In this document: positions 55,431 through 64,000 of the stretch, in pieces
Numbering within the stretch: position 1 is the stretch's first letter
How the letters are laid out: the number at the start of each line of letters is the position of its first letter
NCBI RefSeq assembly: GCF_000219625.1
Contig: NC_018206.1
Coordinates: 806,001-870,000 of the forward strand
Direction of reading: 5' to 3'
From: Zymoseptoria tritici IPO323
Taxonomy: Eukaryota; Ascomycota; Dothideomycetes; Mycosphaerellales; Mycosphaerellaceae
Length of the DNA stretch: 64,000 nucleotides
The notes under the pieces: generated by a model
Told to the model about the DNA's origin: nothing
Databases searched by the model: none
The model's input: only the letters and a program-made list of their open reading frames with translations
Position numbers and translations under genes: made by a program

Positions 55431-57555
55431 ACGAGGTGACGTTGAAACGGACCTTGCACCTCAGACCGCACCTCCTTCATCTACATCACGTCAGTCTCGA
55501 CATCGATCGATGGCTCCAGACACTGTCATCGGCGCATACTCATCCTGGTCTTGCAACATAAAATTGCGCGGAGGCTCGACACTTTCATCCTCCCAAGCGC
55601 ATCTCTTCGACTTTCCAGACAGCCACGCCCGACCGCCAATGCTTCAGTGCTCGTTGTAAAGTAGGTCACCTCCGTAGCAAACTCGAGGAACCCGATGGCC
55701 TATTCAAGCAGCATCAATCCAAGAAGAACGGTACACGTTGAGAGTCGCTCATTGAGCGACATAGCCCTGGGTCACCGAGACAAAGCATTTGCCTTCTGGA
55801 ATGGCAAGAATCAAGATGAAAACAAAGGGTTGTCCCTTCCCAAGTACCAGGCAGCATCTTATTACACGTCCTCTAAGCCTCCGGTCCTCCAGTGGCATGC
55901 CGTGCGTGGAACGACGAAAGCCGAAGCCGAACTCCGCATGTGGCTGCCTGATCTCGAACGGTGATTCGAACTCCGATAAGAACGTCGGCACCGAAGTGGC
56001 ATGCTGTTTATGCTCATGCAGCTTGTAGGACATGGGTGATCGACGGACGACTGCTGTGGCCTTCGACAATCCTCCAATGCGAGAACGATCTCAGTCCGCC
56101 AAATCACGATCTTGCTGAGCCCTGAAATCGCTCACGCCAAGCCATATTCAGAAGTTGACACAAACATCCGAGAGACCTTGAATAGGCACAGACGACACCG
56201 CGGGCCACATCTTCCGCGCCAAGGTATAGTATGTCGTGGAACTTTCGACCGACGAATTGACCACGTCTCGATTCCGACACCGCAACTTGGCCTGGTGGCG
56301 TCGCTCGGCTGCCTCCACAGCGAGCCAGCAGCAAGGAAGCAGTGCCTTTTGGGCATCCGTCGATCTATTGGTCATGGAATTGCTATCGTTGATCTCAACT
56401 CCGAGATTGTAATTGTCTGTCCAGTGCCTCATGATGGCGACGAACATGGGTCACGCTTGACCAGTTCCATATCTCTTCCATCCCGCGGGCAAGGCAGATT
56501 TCCAGTCCGTCTTCAAGCGATGTACACCATCTGATATGGCATTCTGCTAGACGGTCTGTACCTAATTCTGGTAAGTCTAACTTTAGTTGCACAACCTGTC
56601 AGCCTGCGCTGCTAACTTGTCTTTACATGAGATTGGCCTGTCCTTCTGACCCACCCGGCCTGACCATTGGCATGTCCTAGTAACTTACTGATACATGCTA
56701 TCAGCCTGTTAAGCTCGGCACAGCAATTGACATAGTCGGCTACCTTGCTTTCATGCTACAAACCTGTCCTGCTAACCTTTCTCTCTTCTCTGCCAGCATC
56801 CTTCCTTCACGTGCATGTACACTGTGCAGCGGCCTCCCGCTCGATCTACCCTTTCAGACATTCATCCCACGGTCTCTCGGCCAGGGTCCCTCACACGGTC
56901 ACGAAAGCCACGCCTGTGCAGGCTCAGATCCCTGCTCAGATCTTTCCTCCGACCCTCGCAAGGCCAGCAGAAGTCGTTGATCTCACCGGTTTGAAGAGGA
57001 ATGCTGCCGCAAGTCTCCGCAGCACTCGACCAGACTCGCCCTACGACTTGACCCTCTAGGGACCTACGATCGGAGTCGGGTTGCACGTTGCTGGCGCTCT
57101 GGCCTACTCAGGTGCCGTAGCGGACAGAGCTGGTTACCGGTTGAAGATGGTGTCTTACCAATACCAACCTATCCCCGTGGAGGCAATACCAAATATACCA
57201 CTGGTATAATGTCAACTTACTAGCGAGTGCAACAACAGCGTCTGCTTGGCTCTTCATCGTCTCGGAAGTTGTCTGTCCGACTGGAATTCCAAGCACTGGT
57301 ACTCTTCCTGCTCGCTGGAAGATCCAAAGGCCCCTTTCGTCGTGAAGAGTCAAGCTCACTGCTCAACTTCAAGAACATGGCATCGTCTGTGCCACGTTCG
57401 ATCGATCTGTACTTCGATCAGGGCATGGTCGCATGGTGACGTTCCTCGTGCTCGAATCAACATGCTCGTCTATCTGACTTCCCGGCTTTGGTTTCAACGC
57501 TTGACTGAGACGATGCATACTCGTGAACGATCGACATAACATGATTACGACCCTC
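55431..57555. other. Gene-poor region, about 2.1 kb
   Basis: No gene supported. At 56590-56780 a loose CCTGTC/CTAAC-type motif recurs several times (second degenerate repeat field). A plus-strand ORF of 104 codons (56745-57059) contains E-V-V-D-L-T-G, a possible SUMO-interacting core, but nothing else supports it. Confidence 0.35.
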
Positions 57556-58421
57556 TCACATCAACGCCCTCCCCCCATCAACCGGCAACTCAATCCCCGT
57601 GATAAACCCCGCCTCCTCACTCGCCAACCAAGCCGCCGCATTCCCCACATCCTCCGGTCGACAAATCCTCCCCAACGGAATCCCCTTCGTCACCACCGCC
57701 CGTCCCTCCGCCGAGTCCATACCTCCCAACACCGGAACCACCATCCCCGTATCCGCCAACACTGGACAAATCGCATTACACCGAACGTTGAAAGGAGCAA
57801 GTTCGGCCGCGAGACCTTTCGTGATGGCGGATACGGCGCCTTTGGAGCCGGCGTACCAGACGAGATTGGGGCGAGGGCGAGGCGCGGAGATGGAGGAGAT
57901 GTTGATGAAGACGCCGGAGTGCTGGGCGGTGAAGATGGGGCGGGCGGCAGCGAGGGAGTGGTAGAGGGGTGTGATGTTGGTGGTCATTATGCGGTCGTAT
58001 TCGGATTGGGGGACTTTGTGCGATGGCTACATATCATCGTCATCAGCAGCAGCAGCAGCAGCAATGCCTCGTCTTCATCCGCGCACAACGAACAATGCGG
58101 CAGACTTACAGCACTAGTATGCACCACCCCAGCATTATTCACCACCACATCCAATCCTCCAAACGTCTCCACCGCCATCTTTACTGCGGCAAGCCAGTGC
58201 GCTTCATTCGTGACGTCGCCGACATACAGCGCTACGCTGTCTTTGGGCAGGGAAGTCGCGACGCGTTCGCCAGCGGCGGCGTCGATCTCGAAAATCACGA
58301 CGCGAGCGCCTTCGATCACGAATTTGCGGACGATGCCTTCGCCTAGACCCATGCCGCCGCCGGTTATGAGGGCGACTTTGGGGTGGAGGCGGCCGGATTG
58401 GGGGAGGGAGAAGGAGGACAT
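57556..58421 (-). CDS. Short-chain dehydrogenase/reductase
   Basis: Two exons, 58421-58110 and 58026-57556, with an 83-bp intron containing a (CAG)n run, 260 aa. Classical SDR with an N-terminal NAD(P)-binding T-G-G-G-M-G-L-G (20-27), N-N-A-G (95-98), and catalytic Ser149, Tyr162 and Lys166 in S-S-I-S and Y-A-G-S-K. C-terminal G-I-E-L-P-V-D-G-G is typical. Resembles 3-oxoacyl-ACP reductase/glucose dehydrogenase-like SDRs; substrate unknown. The start at 58421 is preferred over an upstream in-frame ATG because the extra residues are low-complexity. Confidence 0.9.
58044..58062. repeat. (CAG)n microsatellite in SDR intron
   Basis: Six uninterrupted CAG copies inside the SDR intron. In the exon 1 reading frame it is read as (CTG)n and would add a run of leucines if the intron were retained. 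Confidence 0.85.
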
Positions 58422-59731
58422 TGTTGGTGGGGGGGGAGGGAGAGGGTGTCTCTTTTTTTTTTGGAGAGGACAGTTTTGAGGGGTAGAGGAACAGTAGAGA
58501 CGGGGTCGTAGAGACGATGAATAGAGTGGAAAGCAATTCACACTCACACTGTGCCGATATTTTTGTTGATGATGAGGGGCTCGTTGTTACTTACTCCGCC
58601 TCTGCTGTCGTCTCAGCTGAGGTTACTTGAATAAGGGAGAGCTTCGAGGAGGAGAAGCTCTCCACCGGGACGTCGTCGACCCCGCAGCCAATGCCTGGCT
58701 CCTTCTTTCCGTACCTCTCGAGTTTGCATGAGCTCATGGTGATGAACCTGGAAAGTATGATGGACATCGACACAGCGACTGTCCACCGGTGTCCATCTAT
58801 ATTGCAGTGCTGGACGGGCACGCCGCACGATCGAGTCGATGGAAGCTGCAGAAGTGGAGACTGGTGGCCAAACCTCCTTCCTATTCCAGGCAGCGGACGA
58901 CTCCGCACCAGCGAAATTAGCTGGGTTGGTTTCAGAGCTCTAAGACTAGATCGTCCATTGTGCTACCTCTTACCGTGTGGATTGCCGCTTTTCAGGTGAG
59001 GTGAGGTCGACTTGCCTGTACATAGCCAAGTATTCAAGGCCCAAAAAGTTGGTCGTAAGATGGATGACTCCTGCAAAGGGGCAGGGTTGGCAGGGATAGT
59101 TCTATGGACATGCTGTGATGGGACTTTCTTGGTGACGACTGGAACTATATGTAGATCATATGCCGGCCACCATGTTCCGGAGCCGGGTTCAGCCTCATCC
59201 GGTTCTGCGACTTGAGTCTATGTCCTTTTATGCGACTCATATCGACCATCGACCATCTCCTCGACATTCCAACCATCAGCCAGCATCGACGCCAATAGTA
59301 ACACCATCAAACTTCGCCTTGTACCTGAATCCCTACATCTATAGTGCGACCGACCAACTTTAAACATCAGCTCTCCTCCCCCCCTCGACCGGAGATTGGA
59401 GATTACCTCATTACAGCAGCAACAACCGCTGGGCTTGCTCGAACTCAGACTCCGCCCACCTGCGTCTTCCCACTCTCACACCACCAACCCGACACACAAT
59501 CGCGATCAGGACGTCTCTCTCTCTCACCCTCACTACTGCCGCGACCCGTCTCCCGCGCCCCGACGACCACCTTTCCCTCTCCCGACTCCGAATCCCCACG
59601 TCCCTGGTGCGCGTTGCCAGTACCAGTACCAGTACCTCGACTCGACGACCAGACTTCGCACCTCAACGACGTCCACATACACATTCATTCGCACGACGCG
59701 CACAACAATCTTTTTACGAAGTTCGACCATC
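58422..59731. other. Divergent region SDR / rho3, 1.3 kb
   Basis: Poly-T tract at 58451-58461. The 350 bases before the rho3 ATG are C/A/T-rich and look like a long promoter and leader, with a triple CCAGTA run near 59615-59633. No gene supported. Confidence 0.4.
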
Positions 59732-60665
59732 ATGCCGGCGCTTTGTGGTGGTAGCAAGACGGTGCAGCGGAAATTGGTGTTGCTGTAGGTGGAATATACC
59801 CTCTCTCTCCGCAGGTCTCGGGATGCGCCTGGCCGAGACATTGGTCGGGTTTCGCAAGAACGGAGAAACACAAGACACTTGCATTCGCATGGACAACACA
59901 GCTGACACCTCATTCTTTTGACGATGTAGTGGTGACGGAGCCTGCGGCAAGACCTCCCTGCTCAACGTCTTCACGCGCGGATACTTTCCGACTGTATAGT
60001 GAGTCTCGCTCAACAAGACCTCCCTCCGCGCAAAGCGAGCCAGCAAGACTGACACATATCCTCCTCCCTCACACAGCGAACCCACCGTCTTCGAAAACTA
60101 CGTCCACGACATCTTCATCGACAACGTCCACGTCGAACTCTCCCTCTGGGACACGGCGGGCCAAGAAGAATTCGACCGTCTCCGCTCCCTCTCCTACGAT
60201 GACACGCACGCCATCATGCTGTGTTTCAGCGTCGACTCGCCCGACAGCTTGGAGAACGTGGAGTCCAAGTGGGTGGGCGAAATAGCGGAGAATTGTCCGG
60301 ATGTGAGACTCGTGTTGGTCGCGCTGAAGTGTGACTTGAGGGAGGTGGGGAAAGACGATGACGAGGGTGGAGCGGAAGGAGGGGTGAAGAGGGAGTGTAT
60401 TGATTATAAGCAGGGGCTGGCGGTTGCGGAGAAGATTAAGGCGTTGAGGTATCTTGGTAAGTTGGACTACTACCTTGGAAGACTGTGGATAACTGTGGAG
60501 GGTTCGGAGAGGAATTATTGCTGACATTTGTGGGATGCGACAGAATGCTCAGCGATGAAGAACCGCGGCGTCAACGAAGCGTTTACAGAAGCCGCGCGCG
60601 TGGCACTACAGGTCAAAAACGTCAAGGGCGACAAGTCGGCGGAGGGATGCTGCAATATCATGTAA
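59732..60665 (+). CDS. rho3: Rho-family small GTPase Rho3
   Basis: Four exons (59732-59784, 59930-59998, 60077-60456, 60544-60665), introns of 145, 78 and 87 bp, 207 aa. Membrane-bound switch for polarised growth, actin organisation and exocytosis. P-loop G-D-G-A-C-G-K-T-S (19-27), effector region Y-F-P-T-V-Y-E-P-T-V-F-E-N-Y, W-D-T-A-G-Q-E-E-F-D-R-L-R, K-C-D-L, and a C-terminal C-N-I-M prenylation box next to another Cys. The N-terminus M-P-A-L-C-G-G-S-K-T-V-Q-R-K is typical of filamentous-fungal Rho3. An acidic/Gly insert follows K-C-D-L-R-E. Confidence 0.95.
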
Positions 60666-62505
60666 AGACGGCCGACGCATTGAGGTCCACGACGGAGGAG
60701 GCTCGCGATGAAGAAGGAGGCAGACGAGGAAAATTGCAGACGAGGAAAGATGCAGACGAGGAAAGATGTGGCCACGATGAAGGAGGAAGACTGAAAGCAG
60801 GAGGAGACAACGACCACGACAACGTGAAGAGCGGGACGACTGAATATCACAGTCGTTCATGCGTAGACCGGACAGAGAAAGAGAGGTAGGGAGAGAGAGC
60901 GAAGAGTGGGAGAGCGATGCGATGTCCAAACCGACGACTGCGTGCGATATGCCTTTGATCCTTGTGAGATTTTTGTTTTGATTTCCCAGCGAAGCGAGCG
61001 ACATGCGGTCGGGAAAGGGAGGTGGATGACCACGAAAGAATACATGAAGTGGGGGGTTCTTTTTTTATGGGAGGAGAGAATGGGAGGGAAGGAGGGAGGG
61101 ACTGGCGATCGGCTGCGCTGCATATACCCCCGTGAGACTACACTGTACTTGACGCAACGATGAGCTTTCATTTCTACTGCTTTTTCGAGTGGTATCTATC
61201 ATCCGCTCACGTTGTGTGTGTGGGGGAAGGGAGAAGGGCAGGAAGGAGATTTGCTCGACATCGCTTGCATCGCTTGACGGGTATCTCGAACGAAAAAGGT
61301 GCGCTGACTCCCTCCGGACAGGTCCAAAGTCGCCCTGCGCATCTTTTTTTTTTTGTCCCCAACTCTCGCTTGTTGCAGCTGTGGCCGCTGCTACAACCTT
61401 TTTGCAGGGTCGAATCCAACGAGTTGTACTTGGTGGGTGGGTAGGAATGTTTGCTTTCACGGATTTGACAAGCGAGACGAGAACAGGAGAGAGACGGACG
61501 CGCAACACGCCACTAACCCTAACCCTAAGGTAACTAGACACGGGTATCTAGAGCATGGCATGGCATGGCAGGGAAATCGGGAACGGTCTCTGCAAGTTCC
61601 ATCCCAGAGGTACTACCTCCTACAACGGTGACGACGGGTTTTCTCGTCATTCAAAATTCAAATCTCGCTTCATCAGGCTCGGTGTGCGGTGCACTCCTCA
61701 TTCTCTCTCCCATCTCGAACACATCACAACAACACATCTGGTTCCATCTAGAGGAAACGAGAGTCTCTCCACACCTGCGGAGGACGCAGGAGTGGCCGCA
61801 GCTGACGAGGCGTTTGGAGCGTACAGCCCGTCTGTGCCGACGCTCTCAAGGCGAGGGCTCTCGCCAGCTGGATGGAGGGGCAGTATCTTGTGAGTTGAGG
61901 TGGAGGTCTCCTCTCTTCCTGGCGAGTGAGAAGGGACACTGTGAGGAAGAGGAAGAGGTGTGGAACGACTGTTGCTGGTCGATTGAGCCGGGGGTAGGTA
62001 GAGGTGCGAATGGTTTGTGCTTTGTCTTCTTTTGTGGTGCGTTGAGTTGATTGGAGAGCTGGTGTGACTTCGCTGTTATCTTTGGTGAATTAGGTGATGG
62101 AACGTCGATGAAGTTTTTTGATTGGCTGGGTTGATTTCTCGACAGGTGAGAGGAAGAATCTTTGACAGAGGGCAAGTGAGCTTTCGTGTAGCTGCGTAGA
62201 CGTCTTAAGCAACTCTGTCGACCATGGGATGGAAGTATGACAGAGAACGCTCAGCTATATAGGCACAAGACCAGTGCCTTGAGCTTTTATTGCGACTCCA
62301 CTCCTGTATCATTGTGTCTGACGACTGCCACAGGCACCAATGCGATCAAGAGAAACCGCTTCAATGCACTGCCAACACCGCGCTAGCTCCCAAGATCTGG
62401 ATTTCCCAAATGACATCCCATTCGGGCCCACCTTTCCCCCTTTGCTCAGCTCCTTTCCCTCCATCCCTCCCATCCTTTCCACCCTCTACCGTTCACTGTC
62501 CACCC
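60666..62505. other. Convergent region rho3 / atg29, 1.8 kb
   Basis: ORFs up to 161 aa on both strands lack recognisable features. Contains the TTAGGG-type motif at 61513-61528 and a poly-T tract near 61344-61355. No gene supported. Confidence 0.35.
61513..61528. repeat. Interstitial telomere-like motif
   Basis: CTAACCCTAACCCTAA on the plus strand, 2.7 units of the TTAGGG telomere repeat on the other. Genes on both sides show it is not a chromosome end. It fits the expected binding motif of telobox Myb proteins such as the one at 22199-23995. Confidence 0.85.
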
Positions 62506-64000
62506 TCACCGCCTTTCTCCGCCGCCTCTAAGAACGTCCCTCAATCCCTTCGCTACCTTCCCTCCACTTCCCGCTGCACTAATCCCACTCCAAGTCCCTC
62601 CCCGGACATTACTCATCACCGCTTCCTCCAACGCGCTACGCGTCACGCCTGCGTCTTCCAGGTCGGAAAAAGAACTGCCGATAGAGGTGGGGGAGTGGTA
62701 TTCTGCTTCGGTTGGGGTTTTGCTGGGTGTGTTGGGTTGTCGTTGGGTTTGAGAGGGTGGGGGTGGGATGGACTTTGTTTTGGGAGCCGTAACTGTGGGG
62801 TTGGATGGGCGGGGTGGCAGGACGGAGGATGTCGGAGGAGAGGGTGAGGATTCGGAGTATGCTGGTTGGGGGTTCTTGAAGCGCGAGGTGTTGGCGATCT
62901 GTGGTTTTGATGAAGATGCTGTGGCGGTCGCGGAACCTGATGCGTCCGAAGACGTAGTTCCTGCCGCCACGTTGGCTTTTCGTAGGGTAGCTGCCGAGCC
63001 GTCTTTTGCGGTTGATCCTTCAGTGGACTGGGCGAATGTGGTTGAGGCAAAGGGAAGGTACCCGCCTCCGCTTGAGTAGTCATCATCGTCGCCGTCGCCG
63101 TCTGAGCCGAGGGTAGTAGCGAGAGCGGATTGTTTGATCTTCTTCGTACTCGCCGACATCAATGGTCGACGAAATGCAGGACTGCGCCGCGAGATCGCTT
63201 CTTCTGATTCAGAGGATGAGGAAACGGCGCCTTCATGATCCAGAGCATCTTGTTTCTGGAGCTCGTCATCATGAGTAGTGGCAAGAACAGGCCGGCGGCC
63301 AGAACTGCTGGAGCCGCGGAAGTTGCGTGATGCGTGGGCGGAGACTTTGCTCTGCGTGACGGTGCCGCCGGAGGGTGTACGTGAGAATGGCGGTGGTGCA
63401 GCTGAAGCGAGAGTCCGAATTGATGAGTCTGCGCCATCGCCACCGACTCCACTTGCGAGCGGTGTAATAATTGAGGCTGCGACTTTCGAGTCTGGTGGCA
63501 GATGTAATCGATCAGCTTTTGAACAAGGCGGCAAAACGGAGACGGTAAAATTTTGAGAAACAAAACCACAAGAGACATCTTGACCGCACAGACTCATCTC
63601 GCGCACAGAGGAAAGGAATCGGAGAAATCAACCCTTACCTCCCGCCCTCCCTCCACTCTCACCCCTCTCCATTTTCTCCCCACCCATCTTCGGCACAATC
63701 CTCCTCATCCTCTCCATATGCCGCTCACTCAACCAAGCCGCCTGCATCAACAAAAACTCCAACTCGACGTCAAATTCCTTCGCCAATCGTTCCCAATCCA
63801 GCCCCTCTTTGCCTGCATTACCGCCGGAAGTCGAGATGAGCTTCCATAATTGACGGTCGCGAGAGGCGGACCATGTGGAAGCTGGTGGTTCGGTGAAGTG
63901 CGCGCGGGGAAAGGGAAGGCGGATGAAGACTGTGTAGTGGAGTTGGGAGGAGGATTGGGGAGGATGTGATGTTGATGGGGAGGGTTGACGTTTTGTTGGA
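62506..64000 (-). CDS. atg29: Autophagy-related protein Atg29, 5' end beyond window
   Basis: Partial, running off the right edge at its N-terminal side. The first visible exon (64000-63639) contains Y-T-V-F-I-R-L-P-F-P-R-A-H-F and A-A-W-L-S-E-R-H-M, the conserved Atg29 N-terminal domain. Then a 147-bp intron (63638-63492; GTAAGG...CAG) and a long exon to 62506 of Ser/Pro/Thr-rich, disordered sequence, typical of the Atg29 tail. Atg29 joins Atg17 and Atg31 in the scaffold that starts autophagosome formation. The last residues include a possible conserved C-terminal helix (S-A-L-E-E-A-V-M). Confidence 0.85.

Noticed and set aside
61513..61528. Chromosome end
   Set aside because: Only 2.7 units, with intact genes continuing on both sides.
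1..64000. tRNA genes
   Set aside because: I looked for T-loop (GGTTCGANTCC) and matching A-box patterns by eye and found none convincing. A tRNAscan run would be decisive.

Overview
The window is a fungal nuclear chromosome segment of about 64 kb. Evidence: short spliceosomal introns of mostly 50-150 bp with GT...CTNAC...YAG signals, GPI-anchored wall enzymes, Zn2Cys6 and telobox-Myb regulators, a UstYa (DUF3328) protein, and ribosomal protein genes with tiny first coding exons. Gene families and style fit a filamentous ascomycete (Pezizomycotina). A Dothideomycete is my best guess, but this is inference from general resemblance. One AT-rich, TpA-rich stretch near 3.7-4.1 kb looks like DNA mutated by RIP.

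Layout. 0-8.2 kb: an incomplete low-complexity protein gene, the Golgi t-SNARE sed5, a RIP-like remnant, a GH72 glucanosyltransferase and an ACC deaminase-like PLP enzyme. 8.6-19.2 kb: a candidate small secreted protein, a CECR5-type HAD hydrolase, a class III aminotransferase, a fructosamine-3-kinase-like protein, a second candidate secreted protein, a CmcJ/AsaB-type oxygenase and an SRPK-like kinase. 19.7-25 kb: a small frameshifted or misread gene, rps9 (uS4) and a two-Myb telobox protein of the Teb1/Tay1 type. 25-33.6 kb: the most interesting segment, described next. 34-48.4 kb: rev3, a GH31 alpha-glucosidase, ser2, a deoC-type aldolase and rps27. 48.4-52.4 kb: no intact gene, but coding-like debris. 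52.4-64 kb: an OPT transporter with a 16-nt exon, a gene-poor stretch with degenerate repeats, a short-chain dehydrogenase, rho3 and the truncated right-end gene atg29.

The 25-33.6 kb segment looks like a small ribosomal-peptide (RiPP) locus of the dikaritin/KEP type. On the minus strand at 27744-28451, a two-exon gene encodes a signal peptide followed by eleven near-identical Kex2-type repeats. These end alternately in E-V-W-L-G-K-R and E-V-W-F-A-K-R, and the last copy stops after K. The repeats sit in a frame with no ATG inside the array, while two other frames are also open, so simple ORF calling misses the real product. At 30031-31157, facing away from it, lies a five-exon UstYa/DUF3328 gene with both HxxHC motifs. 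A Zn2Cys6 regulator (25055-27550) lies on one side and a secreted lactonase-like protein (32404-33606) on the other. The presumed core peptides carry Trp where ustiloxin carries Tyr, and two different cores come from one precursor.

Intron-exon joins were inferred by eye from splice consensus and frame continuity. Each proposed complete CDS was checked to be a multiple of three. No database search was possible.
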